Shown: piece after piece, positions 8,352 to 16,357 of the stretch
Layout: each line of letters begins with the position of its first letter
Position numbering within the stretch: position 1 is the stretch's first letter
From: Bradyrhizobium oligotrophicum S58
Lineage (GTDB): Bacteria; Pseudomonadota; Alphaproteobacteria; Rhizobiales; Xanthobacteraceae
Length of the DNA stretch: 64,000 nucleotides
Assembly: GCF_000344805.1 (NCBI RefSeq)
Contig: NC_020453.1
Span: 2,666,001-2,730,000, forward strand
Direction: 5' to 3'
The notes under the pieces: generated by a model
Told to the model about the DNA's origin: nothing
The model's input: the letters and a program-made list of their open reading frames with translations, nothing else
Database searches by the model: none
Position numbers and translations under genes: made by a program

Positions 8352-9371
8352 ATGCCCTCGAATTCTGCCAACTCCCCCCGGCGCTCTGCAGTGCACCGAG
8401 ACAGTGCCGAAAGGCGGCTGGCGATCTTCGCCTTCCCGGGGGTGACGCTGCTCGACGTGTCCGGACCTGCCCAGGTGTTTGCCGAGCTCGGCGAGATCGA
8501 GCTGCCGGGGCCGGGCTACGCGCTGAGCTACGTGTCCAGGGAGGGCGGGCTGGTGCCGACCGATGTCGGGCTGATGATCGACACCGCGCCGCTCTCGGCC
8601 ATGAACCCGCAGGACGTCGATACGCTGCTGATCCCCGGGGGGCCGGGCATCTGGAAGCTGCGTCAGGATGACGCGGCGATGCAGTGGATCGGTGAGGTGC
8701 TGCCCGGCGCGCGGCGCATCGCATCCGTTTGCCTCGGCGCATTTGCATTGGCCTGGGTCGGTGCGCTCGAGGGCAAGCGGGCGGCGACCCATTGGCGCTA
8801 CTGCCCGCGTCTGCAGGACAGCTTCCCGAACGTGAAGGTCGAGCCGGATGCCATCTTCGTGCAGGACGGACGGGTCTGGTCGTCCGCGGGCGTCAGCGCG
8901 GGCATCGACCTGGCGCTGGCGATGATCGAAGAGGATTTCGGCCACACCATCGCGCTCGACGTCGCGCGCCGGCTGGTCGTCTTCCTCAAGCGTCCCGGCG
9001 GCCAAAGTCAGTTTTCAACCGTGCTGGCGGCGCAGGCCTCCGACGTCGAGGGCCGGTTCAGCGCGCTGCATGCCTGGATCATCGAGAACATCGCAAGCGA
9101 TCTCAGGGTGGAGACGCTGGCCGAGCGGGCCGGCATGACGCCGCGGACTTTCGCGCGCAGCTATGTCAACCGCACCGGAATGACGCCCGCGCAAGGCGTC
9201 GAGGCGCTCAGGGTCGAGACGGCGCGTCTGCTGCTCGAAAGCCGCCAGGTCGACAGCGTGGTCGAAGTCGCCAAGCGGGCCGGCTTCGGCGATGACGAGC
9301 GCATGCGGCGCGCGTTCCTGCGCCATCTCGGTGTGTCGCCGTCGGAATATCGTCGCCGCTTTTCGGGCTGA
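8352..9371 (+). CDS. GlxA-type (DJ-1/PfpI + AraC) transcriptional regulator
   Basis: A 339-residue regulator. The N-terminal half is a DJ-1/PfpI-like domain (LAIFAFPGVTLLDVSGPAQV, VDTLLIPGGPG, RRIASVCLGAFALA, where Cys occupies the elbow position). The C-terminal third has two AraC helix-turn-helix motifs (VETLAERAGMTPRTFARSY and VVEVAKRAGFGDDERMRRAF). Known relatives, such as Pseudomonas ArgR, GbdR and CdhR, respond to arginine, glycine betaine or carnitine. The ATG at 8352 follows AAAGGA. It is divergent from the GNAT-MFS-YqcI-cupin operon and is its obvious candidate activator. Confidence 0.88.
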   Translation: MPSNSANSPRRSAVHRDSAERRLAIFAFPGVTLLDVSGPAQVFAELGEIELPGPGYALSYVSREGGLVPTDVGLMIDTAPLSAMNPQDVDTLLIPGGPGIWKLRQDDAAMQWIGEVLPGARRIASVCLGAFALAWVGALEGKRAATHWRYCPRLQDSFPNVKVEPDAIFVQDGRVWSSAGVSAGIDLALAMIEEDFGHTIALDVARRLVVFLKRPGGQSQFSTVLAAQASDVEGRFSALHAWIIENIASDLRVETLAERAGMTPRTFARSYVNRTGMTPAQGVEALRVETARLLLESRQVDSVVEVAKRAGFGDDERMRRAFLRHLGVSPSEYRRRFSG

Positions 9372-9572
9372 AGCGGCCGGCTTGCATCGCGCCAAGCCTC
9401 GCTGCCGGATTTCGGCGGCGCCCGTTTGCTTTCAGGTTAATTCTGCTGCTCACGTTGGGGCCGCACTCGGCCATGCCGTCGGGAACCGGTCTAAGGCTTC
9501 AGTAAAATGCCGCGTGTATAGAGGCGAAAACTTGATTCAGATCCGCCTCTGCGAAAGCAGCGGGAGAAGCCA

Positions 9573-9869
9573 ATGTCCAACATCATTCCGTTCCGCTCGC
9601 GGACGGTCCCGGCTCAAGCCGCGTTCACAACGGCGCACGCGGAAACCGCGGTTGCCGGCGTCGGTCGACTCGGCGCCGCTCGACCGGAAGCGCCGGCCGT
9701 CCGGGAGGATGTCAGGAAGACCGTCCTGCTGCTCGATCTTGCCCTGCAGCATGCCCGAGAGCTTTCAGATTTCGTCGCAGATGCGCGAGCGCGACGAACC
9801 TATGATCGTCATCTCGCCTCGATCGAATATTCGCTTCAGATCGCGCGTGACCGCATGGCCGCACTCTGA
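9573..9869 (+). CDS. Small protein of unknown function
   Basis: A 98-residue product, MSNIIPFRSRTVP..., with a helical second half (VLLLDLALQHARELSDFVADAR). The MSN-I-PFR start is common in short rhizobial proteins. A GGGAGAAG ribosome-binding site precedes the ATG. No family is recognised. It lies 89 bases upstream of the phasin gene on the same strand and may be cotranscribed. Confidence 0.55.
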   Translation: MSNIIPFRSRTVPAQAAFTTAHAETAVAGVGRLGAARPEAPAVREDVRKTVLLLDLALQHARELSDFVADARARRTYDRHLASIEYSLQIARDRMAAL

Positions 9870-9958
9870 GATGCCGCCCTCCGCGGCGGGGGCATGCATT
9901 TGCCCGGGGACGCAGCGAGCCGGATGTGGTAGTTGGGTCTGTCGTGGAGGACGCAACA

Positions 9959-10312
9959 ATGACCCAAACCAAACTGGAAGTGCCCGCCGAACTGCGCGAC
10001 CTCGCGGAAAAGACCATTGCGCAGGCGGAAAGGGCCTTCGAGATGTTCTTCGACGCGGCTGGCAAATCGATCTCTACGGTTCCCGGGCCTGCCGCCGACA
10101 TGTCCAAGCAGGCGCTCACCCTCACCGAACAGAACATCAAGACGGCCTTCGAGCATGCTCGAAAGCTCGTCCATGCCACCGAGCTGGAAGAGGCGATGCG
10201 GATCCAGTCGGAATTCCTGCGCAGTCAGTTCACGAACGCCGGCGAGCATATGAAGACGATCACGTCCGTCATCATGTCCGCCGCCACCAAGGCGACTGAA
10301 AACAAGTCCTGA
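9959..10312 (+). CDS. Phasin family protein
   Basis: A 117-residue, almost wholly helical protein matching the phasin pattern: PAELRDLAEKTIAQAERAFEMFFDAA, then ALTLTEQNIKTAFEHARKLVHATELEEAMRIQSEFLRSQF. Phasins coat polyhydroxyalkanoate granules and control their size. The ATG at 9959 (MTQTKLEVP) follows a GTGGAGG ribosome-binding site; the frame start at 9926 has none. A second phasin lies beside the PHA synthase at 27.7 kb. Confidence 0.85.
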   Translation: MTQTKLEVPAELRDLAEKTIAQAERAFEMFFDAAGKSISTVPGPAADMSKQALTLTEQNIKTAFEHARKLVHATELEEAMRIQSEFLRSQFTNAGEHMKTITSVIMSAATKATENKS

Positions 10313-10340
10313 GACGCTGCGGCACGCATGAAGCGAGACC

Positions 10341-10358
10341 GGCGGCCGATCGGCCGCC
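10341..10358. terminator. Perfect 18-bp GC palindrome between convergent genes
   Basis: GGCGGCCGATCGGCCGCC is a perfect palindrome placed between the ends of the phasin and cytochrome c genes. It can form a very stable hairpin on either strand and may act as a shared terminator or mRNA 3' stabiliser. No T run follows. Confidence 0.45.
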
Positions 10359-10370
10359 GCAAGGCCATCG

Positions 10371-10685
10371 CTACTTGCGCAGCGAGCCGATATAGGCGGC
10401 GATATCGGCCGCCTCCAGCCGGTTCAGAGGGAAACTCGGCATCTTCGGGTGCGGGTCGAGCAGGAAGAACGCGACCTTCTCAGGAGTGAAATCCGCCTTC
10501 TGGGCGATCTGCGAAAAGGACGGAACATCCGCGCTGGCCTGCTTCTGCGTTCCTTCCACCAGATGACACGACGCGCACCAACGCCGGGCGAGGTCGGCGC
10601 CATGGTCGGCATCGGCGGCCCACACCGATGTCGATGCCGCAGTGGCAGCCGCAACCGCCAGAACTCTGATTACCAAGCCACGCAT
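10371..10685 (-). CDS. Small mono-haem cytochrome c
   Basis: A 104-residue exported class I cytochrome c. A signal peptide ends near VWAADA. The haem site is C37-A-S-C40-H41, and M82 in PKMPSF is the likely axial Met. It would carry electrons in the periplasm; partners are not evident from the neighbours. It shares size and layout (C37xxC40H41, PxMP motif) with the cytochrome at 39574, which sits beside a FixK-type box, whereas none is visible here. Confidence 0.85.
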   Translation of the reverse strand: MRGLVIRVLAVAAATAASTSVWAADADHGADLARRWCASCHLVEGTQKQASADVPSFSQIAQKADFTPEKVAFFLLDPHPKMPSFPLNRLEAADIAAYIGSLRK

Positions 10686-10951
10686 CCAGGAACTCCCGAT
10701 CTTATGTCCGTTGAATTCGAGCGTGACGTCCGCCGTTGAAGCAAATGACGGCAGCTCGCGAGGGGGTCTTCGTCGCAGGAACGATCGTGTCGCTCCTTCC
10801 GGCGTGCAGGTGCGTCGCTCGACGCAACCGGATCCGAGTGGTCAATTACAGCATGACCTGGGGAAATGGGACAGGTCGATCCGGCTGATGATCGACTTCA
10901 AGAGGTTGCTGAGGCGGCGCAGCAATGTGGGGCTTGGTGAAGACGCGTCCG

Positions 10952-11155
10952 TCAGCTCTTCTGCAACGTAGGACATCTCGGGCCCTCCCTGTCGCTCAGC
11001 ATCTTTCCGGTGCGCTTGTTGACGAGGTGCATGCGCCCGCATGCCAGACACGCGACCGCTTCGTAGGCGTCGGCGGGCTCGGCGAAAGCCGGCACGGCCA
11101 AGCCGATCTGCACGTTCGATCCCGTCTGGGAGCAGCGAAAAACGAGAGTTTCCAT
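10952..11155 (-). CDS. Small zinc-ribbon-like protein
   Basis: A 67-residue product with paired cysteines: FRCSQTGSNVQ near the start, CLACGRMH in the middle and a late RCP. The layout suggests a small metal-binding ribbon, a type seen repeatedly in Bradyrhizobium without known function. It stands alone. Confidence 0.6.
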   Translation of the reverse strand: METLVFRCSQTGSNVQIGLAVPAFAEPADAYEAVACLACGRMHLVNKRTGKMLSDREGPRCPTLQKS

Positions 11156-11267
11156 TACCTGATCATGACGAATCCCGGCACGAATGCCTTGATCTGTCTC
11201 AACAGGCGGCGCTCGGACAGAGCCCTGTCCGACGCGTCAACCGACGGCCATGCGAAGACGACGAGCG

Positions 11268-11516
11268 TCAGGTCAGCCCGTGCGACGTGGCCTTCGCCAA
11301 GTCGATCCGCTCAACGACATTGGCGGCGGACACCGAGCCGGTCTGGGCTGTGCGAAGGGCGGCATCGATCTTCGACTTCACGCGCCGTGCGGCGAGGGCG
11401 GCCAGCCTGGTCTGGGTTCGTCCGGTCTTGACCTGATCACCGAACTCGTATCGCCATTCCCAAATGTCCGGTTCGGCAGTCGCCACGACGGTATATTGGA
11501 CACCTCGGTGGATCAC
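11268..11516 (-). CDS. Small protein of unknown function
   Basis: An 82-residue product starting VIHRGVQYTVVATAEPDIWEWRYEFGD. The GTG at 11516 is preferred because a strong AAGGGGGG site ends 4 bases before it; the frame can be extended 8 codons further. It has a beta-rich N-terminal half and a helical RLAALAARRVKSKIDAALR segment. It resembles the many short orphan proteins of rhizobia. Confidence 0.6.
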   Translation of the reverse strand: MIHRGVQYTVVATAEPDIWEWRYEFGDQVKTGRTQTRLAALAARRVKSKIDAALRTAQTGSVSAANVVERIDLAKATSHGLT

Positions 11517-11751
11517 GGAACCCCCCTTTAACACTTCCACTGCAAGTCAACGTCTAAACAACCTACAATCAATCCGGGCAAATACGGGACTGGAACAATT
11601 GCCAGATGTGTGACGGTAAGGTGGTTAACACCACCATGCCGGTAATGTTCCTTTGCGCGCGCGGTTCCCGTGCACACTTTTTACGTGCGCCCCTCCAACG
11701 TGGCCGAGACAGACAGGACGGGTGGAATCTGCAACAACGCGGGAGCATCCC

Positions 11752-13008
11752 ATGGACGACATCGAGTCCGAGCCGCTTGGTAGCGCGCCGTTTCAGACCC
11801 GGCGCCGTCCCGAGCGACTACCAGTCGCGCCACCTACGACGAGGCTCATCTTGATTGCCGACAATCGAGAGCTGGCGAACCACGATGTCGCCGCGGCCGG
11901 AACCAGCAATGGGCGTCGGGACCTCAGGCTCGATGCATGCCGCGGTCTGGCGCTGTGGTTCATCTTCGTCGATCACGTCCCGGATAATTCGCTGTCCTGG
12001 CTGACGTTGCGGAACTACGGCTTCAGCGACACCTCTGAAGTGTTCGTGTTCATCTCGGGCTACACCTGCATGCTGGCTTATGGCGGTTCGCTGGGAAAGC
12101 ACGGCTGGACGACCACGGTGGTCCGCGCACTGCGGCGGGCATGGGAGATCTATGCCGCCTTTCTGGTGCTGTTGCTGGCCTATGCGGCGCTGGTATGGGC
12201 GGTCGGCGGCGGCACGCGCTTTGTCGACGAGACCAACACCGGGTTTTTCTTTCGCGAGCCCGGTCCGACGCTGTTGCATGTGGCGCTGTTGCAGTTCGCC
12301 CCCGTCAACACCGACATCCTGCTGACATTCGCGGTGCTGCACATCTGCTTCCCCGTCATCCTGTGGCTGATGATGACGAGCGCGACGTTGACGCTGGGGC
12401 TCTCGTTCCTCGTCTACATGATGGTTCAGCTGTTCAGCTGGCACGTGCCGGCGTGGCCGAGTGGCGAGCTCTATTTCAATCCGTTCGCCTGGCAGTTCCT
12501 GTTCGTGATCGGCGGCTGGTACGCCTATGTCGGCACCGCAAGCCTGCGTCCGATCCTGAATTCGCGCACGCTGCTGATCATGGCGCTCGCTTATCTCGCC
12601 TTCAGCCTGCTCATGGCCCTGAGCTGGGAGTTCAAGAGCCTGGAAGGCCTGATCCCACCCGCCATCTCCGGCCTGATCTATCCGATCTACAAGAGCCATC
12701 TCGCCCCGGTCCGGCTGCTGCACTTCCTGTCGCTCGCCTTCGTGGTGTCGCGGTTGGCACCGCCGCAATGGCACGGCCCGATACGTCCGCTGATGACGGC
12801 GATGATCAGGTGCGGCGAGAATTCGCTCTCGATCTACTGTATCGGCGTGCTGCTGGCGTTCATCGGCCAGGTCATGCTGACCGACATATCGAGCGGCTTT
12901 GCGATGCAGCTCCTGATCAGCGTCGGCGGCATTGCCTTGATGATCATCGCGGCCACGCTGCTGACATGGGATCAGCAGCTCGACCGGCGCGGACCCCGGC
13001 TGTTCTGA
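11752..13008 (+). CDS. opgC: OpgC-like membrane acyltransferase
   Basis: A 418-residue integral membrane protein with about ten hydrophobic segments. It opens with the OpgC-type signature RDLRLDACRGLALWFIFVDH and the segment VFVFISGYTCMLAYG. OpgC proteins succinylate osmoregulated periplasmic glucans, and the wider family also acts on other surface glycans. The ATG at 11752 follows GGGAGCATCCC; the upstream frame extension looks non-coding. The neighbours give no glucan synthesis genes, so the acceptor is unknown and the symbol is tentative. Confidence 0.78.
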   Translation: MDDIESEPLGSAPFQTRRRPERLPVAPPTTRLILIADNRELANHDVAAAGTSNGRRDLRLDACRGLALWFIFVDHVPDNSLSWLTLRNYGFSDTSEVFVFISGYTCMLAYGGSLGKHGWTTTVVRALRRAWEIYAAFLVLLLAYAALVWAVGGGTRFVDETNTGFFFREPGPTLLHVALLQFAPVNTDILLTFAVLHICFPVILWLMMTSATLTLGLSFLVYMMVQLFSWHVPAWPSGELYFNPFAWQFLFVIGGWYAYVGTASLRPILNSRTLLIMALAYLAFSLLMALSWEFKSLEGLIPPAISGLIYPIYKSHLAPVRLLHFLSLAFVVSRLAPPQWHGPIRPLMTAMIRCGENSLSIYCIGVLLAFIGQVMLTDISSGFAMQLLISVGGIALMIIAATLLTWDQQLDRRGPRLF

Positions 13009-13016
13009 TCGCGCCT

Positions 13017-13343
13017 TCAGCGCCGACGTGCGACGGCCACGCCAAACAGGAACGCCACGGAGAGGCTGGCGAGCGGAGCCTCGCGCGTGATTGCGCTCAG
13101 GGTCGACAGCGCCGTTCCCGGCCGCCGCGCATCCTTCGCGGCTTCGTTCAGGCGGTCGACGGCGGCGCTCAGAGTCCCGGCCATCTCGCCCAGGGACCGG
13201 GACATGTCCGTCGCGGCATCGAGCGCGCGTTCGGCGACGCCCGGCTGTGGAGGTGTTTCGAACGTTTCGCTGCTCACTATCGTTGCCTTCTCGACGTTCA
13301 TCGGCCGGATCGGGACTTCAGGTTCGGCTCGACCGAGGATCAT
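13017..13343 (-). CDS. Small membrane-anchored helical protein
   Basis: A 108-residue product. Its long amphipathic helix (AERALDAATDMSRSLGEMAGTLSAAVDRLNEAA) is followed by a C-terminal hydrophobic stretch PLASLSVAFLFGVAVARRR. This is the arrangement of ElaB/YqjD-type (DUF883-like) proteins, which hold a membrane anchor at the very C terminus. The start may be the internal ATG at 13301. It is convergent with the OpgC-like gene, 8 bases apart. Confidence 0.55.
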   Translation of the reverse strand: MILGRAEPEVPIRPMNVEKATIVSSETFETPPQPGVAERALDAATDMSRSLGEMAGTLSAAVDRLNEAAKDARRPGTALSTLSAITREAPLASLSVAFLFGVAVARRR

Positions 13344-13486
13344 GTGACGCTCCGGAAAATGCGGTCTGACGCGATTGGTTCCCGCTGGCCCGGAGAGGCC
13401 TGCGAAACCGGTGGATCGGCCCGCACCAGCGCTCCATTCAAATCCCCTGGGCCGCTATGGTCGGCCGCCTGTGAAAGGACCTCATC

Positions 13487-14461
13487 GTGGCTTCATCGGA
13501 CCCGACACCGCCGCACCGCATCGCCGTCCTCGGCGCGCCGATCGACCTCGGCGCCTCCGTGCGCGGCACGCTGATGGGTCCCGCGGCGCTGCGCACCGCG
13601 GGACTGATCACCGTGCTCGAAAGCCTCGGGCTTGACGTGACCGACTATGGCGATGTCGGCTTTGCCGATATCGCCGAGCTCGGCGATGAGCCTCCCGCCA
13701 ATGCCAAGCACTATCGCCAGATCCAGCGCTGGTCCCGGGTGCTCGCGCGTCGCAGCCATGAACTGGCGCAGACCGGAGCGATCCCGGTGTTCCTGGGCGG
13801 CGACCATTCGCTGTCGATGGGATCGGTAAATGGGATTGCGCGCCATTGCCGTGAGATCGGACGGGACTTGTTCGTGCTCTGGCTTGATGCGCATGCCGAC
13901 TACAACACGCCGGAGACGACGATCACCGCCAACATGCACGGCATGTCGGCTGCCTTCCTGTGCGGCGAGCCGGGCCTCGATGGCCTGCTTGGCGACGAAC
14001 GGCGCGCCTCCATCCCGCCGGTGCAATTGGAGCTGTTCGGGATCCGGTCGATCGACAAGGCCGAGAAGGAGCTGTTGCGCCGGCGAAGCGTCAGCATTGC
14101 CGACATGCGTGCGATCGACGAGTTCGGCGTCGGCGTCTTGATGCGCCGGGTTCTCGACAAGGTCCGCGCGCGAAATGGCGTGCTGCATGTCAGCTTCGAC
14201 GTCGACTTCCTCGATCCCGAGGTGGCGCCGGGCGTCGGCACCACCGTTCCAGGCGGCGCGACCTATCGCGAGGCACATCTCATCATGGAGATGCTGCACG
14301 ATTCCGGTCTGGTGCGGTCGGTCGATATCGTGGAGCTCAATCCCTTCCTCGACGAGCGCGGCAAGACGGCGCGCGTCGCGGTCGAACTCATCGCCAGCCT
14401 GTTCGGCCAGCAGATCACCGATCGGCCGACGCCGACCAATGCGATCGTCCCGGATCAATAG
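13487..14461 (+). CDS. rocF: Arginase
   Basis: A 324-residue ureohydrolase that cleaves arginine to ornithine and urea in the cytosol with a two-Mn centre. All metal motifs are visible: GGDHS, DAHADYN and SFDVDFLDP followed by APGVGT. The DAHADYN and VDFLDPEVAPGVGT sequences favour arginase over agmatinase. The GTG at 13487 follows GAAAGGACC. The gene stands alone, convergent with the malic enzyme. Confidence 0.9.
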   Translation: MASSDPTPPHRIAVLGAPIDLGASVRGTLMGPAALRTAGLITVLESLGLDVTDYGDVGFADIAELGDEPPANAKHYRQIQRWSRVLARRSHELAQTGAIPVFLGGDHSLSMGSVNGIARHCREIGRDLFVLWLDAHADYNTPETTITANMHGMSAAFLCGEPGLDGLLGDERRASIPPVQLELFGIRSIDKAEKELLRRRSVSIADMRAIDEFGVGVLMRRVLDKVRARNGVLHVSFDVDFLDPEVAPGVGTTVPGGATYREAHLIMEMLHDSGLVRSVDIVELNPFLDERGKTARVAVELIASLFGQQITDRPTPTNAIVPDQ

Positions 14462-14501
14462 CAGGGGATCGGCTGCTCGGGACCCTCGTCGGAAAAACGG
14501 A

Positions 14502-14518
14502 TGCCCCGGTCCGGGGCA
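14502..14518. terminator. GC hairpin between arginase and malic enzyme
   Basis: TGCCCCGGTCCGGGGCA forms an inverted repeat in the 70-base gap between the two convergent genes. It may terminate both. No T tract follows, so its efficiency is uncertain. Confidence 0.45.
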
Positions 14519-14531
14519 CCCGCATTGTCGA

Positions 14532-16181
14532 TCAATAGCGTGCGTCGTACATCTTGGATTCGACGAAGCCGAGCAGATCGTTCGGCGCCGGTCCAGCGGC
14601 GAGCCCGTTCTGATAGGCAACGCCGGCGACAGCAGCGCCGATAAGGGCCGAGACCTCGCGGATGCGCGGCAGGGCCGGGTACAGACTGCCCTGTTCGAGA
14701 TCGGCACCGGTGACGCAGTTCGCGAGCGTGTGTGCGGCGGCCATGAACATCTCGTCCGTCACCAAGCGTGCGCCGGTCGCGATTGCGCCGAGACCGACGC
14801 CGGGGAAGATATAGGAGTTGTTGCCCTGGCGTGGCACGAAGGTCTTGCCATCGAGCCTGACCGGATCGTAGGGGCTGCCGCAGGCGAACAGCGCGCGTCC
14901 CTTCGTGTAGCGATAGGCGGCCTCCGCCGAGCACTCAGCCTTCGAGGTCGGGTTCGACAGCGCAAAGACGATCGGACGCTCGTTCAGCTCGGCCATGGTC
15001 TGCAGCACTTCCGGAGTGAAGGCGCCACCGACCGCGGCGACGCCGATGATCGCGGTCGGCTTCAGCGTCTTGATGGCGGTCAGGAAGTCTCCAATCGGCG
15101 CCTGCTCATGCGCGTAGCGCAGCTTGTGGCCGTGCAGGTTCTCGCGCCCCTTGATGACGAGGCCTCGCGAGTCCGTCAGCCAATTGCGCCGCAACGCCTC
15201 GGCTTCCGACAGGCCTTCGGCCATCATTGCCGAGACGACGAGATCGGCGATGCCGGTCGCGGCTTCGCCGGCGCCGAGGAACAGCACGGTCTGATCGCGC
15301 AGCTTGCCGCCGTTGATTCGCAGCGCGGAGAACAGGCCGGCCAGCGCGACGGCGGCGGTGCCCTGGATGTCGTCGTTGAAGACGCAGGCGTCGTCGCGAT
15401 ATTTGTGCAGCAGCTTGAACGCCGCATGGTTCGCGAAATCCTCGAACTGGATCAGCACGCCAGGGAAGGCCGCGCGAGCCGCCGTCATGAACTCGTCGAC
15501 GAATGCGTCATAGGCGGCGCCGGTGATGCGCTTCTGCCGCAGGCCGATGTAATAGGCGTCGTTCAACAATTCTTCATTGTTGGTGCCGACGTCGAGCATC
15601 ACCGGCAGGCACTCTTCGGGATGAATGCCGGCGCAGGCGGAGTACAGTGAGAGCTTGCCGACGGGAATGCCCATGCCGTTGGCGCCGAGATCGCCGAGGC
15701 CGAGGATGCGCTCGCCGTCGGTGACGACGATGAGCTTGGCGCGATAGGGCCAGTTGGCGAGGATCTCAGCGATCCGGCCCCGATCATTGGCGGAGATGAA
15801 CAGTCCGCGCGGCCGCTGGAAGATCAGCCCGTATTTCTGGCAGGCGAGACCGACGGTCGGCGTGTAGATCAGCGGCTGGATCTCATCGATGTTGTCGCAG
15901 ACCACCCGGAAGAACAGCGCTTCGTTGCGGTCGTGCAGCGCATTGAGCGCGACGTACTTCTCAAGGTCGCTCGGCAGGCTGCGCAGGTTGACGAGGATTC
16001 GCTCGGCTTGCGCCTGCATCGACATCACGCCGGCGGGCAGGAAGCCGCGCAGCCCGAGCGCATCGCGCTCCTGCTCGGTGAAGCCGGTCCCCTTATTCAG
16101 CAGCGGATCACGGAGCAGCGCAAGCCCGCGCGGCGAATAGGTGGGTAGCGTTGGTGCGCTCATACGTTGCGGTTGGGTCAA
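14532..16181 (-). CDS. maeA: NAD-dependent malic enzyme, large form
   Basis: A 549-residue enzyme decarboxylating malate to pyruvate. Landmarks are the N-terminal segment with YTPTVG, the catalytic-region FEDFANHAAF and FNDDIQGTAAVALAG (metal-binding Asp), and the dinucleotide fold VLFLGAGEAATGIA. Length and order match the E. coli SfcA/MaeA type rather than the 750-residue type carrying a phosphotransacetylase domain. NAD preference is inferred from that similarity. The start at 16181 or 16163 cannot be decided; a perfect FNR/FixK palindrome lies about 60 bases upstream of 16181, so the gene is probably induced at low oxygen. Confidence 0.9.
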   Translation of the reverse strand: MTQPQRMSAPTLPTYSPRGLALLRDPLLNKGTGFTEQERDALGLRGFLPAGVMSMQAQAERILVNLRSLPSDLEKYVALNALHDRNEALFFRVVCDNIDEIQPLIYTPTVGLACQKYGLIFQRPRGLFISANDRGRIAEILANWPYRAKLIVVTDGERILGLGDLGANGMGIPVGKLSLYSACAGIHPEECLPVMLDVGTNNEELLNDAYYIGLRQKRITGAAYDAFVDEFMTAARAAFPGVLIQFEDFANHAAFKLLHKYRDDACVFNDDIQGTAAVALAGLFSALRINGGKLRDQTVLFLGAGEAATGIADLVVSAMMAEGLSEAEALRRNWLTDSRGLVIKGRENLHGHKLRYAHEQAPIGDFLTAIKTLKPTAIIGVAAVGGAFTPEVLQTMAELNERPIVFALSNPTSKAECSAEAAYRYTKGRALFACGSPYDPVRLDGKTFVPRQGNNSYIFPGVGLGAIATGARLVTDEMFMAAAHTLANCVTGADLEQGSLYPALPRIREVSALIGAAVAGVAYQNGLAAGPAPNDLLGFVESKMYDARY

Positions 16182-16234
16182 GGCAATCTCCGAGGTCCTT
16201 TGTTCGAGCCTCGCCGTACCGGAGCGCGCCTGCG

Positions 16235-16248
16235 TTGATCGGCATCAA
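16235..16248. promoter_or_regulatory. FNR/FixK-type box upstream of malic enzyme
   Basis: TTGATCGGCATCAA matches the TTGAT-N4-ATCAA consensus on both half-sites. Its centre is about 60 bases from the malic enzyme start, nearly the same distance as the other boxes of this window. This fits activation with the site near -40. Confidence 0.7.
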
Positions 16249-16357
16249 TCCCGGCACGATGGCGGGATCGGTCTGTTATCACACTTTCCGTGCCGCGTTG
16301 CACCAATGACGTTGTGCGGCTGCGTTGACCGCCACGCAGAGGAGACGGTCGTCCGGT

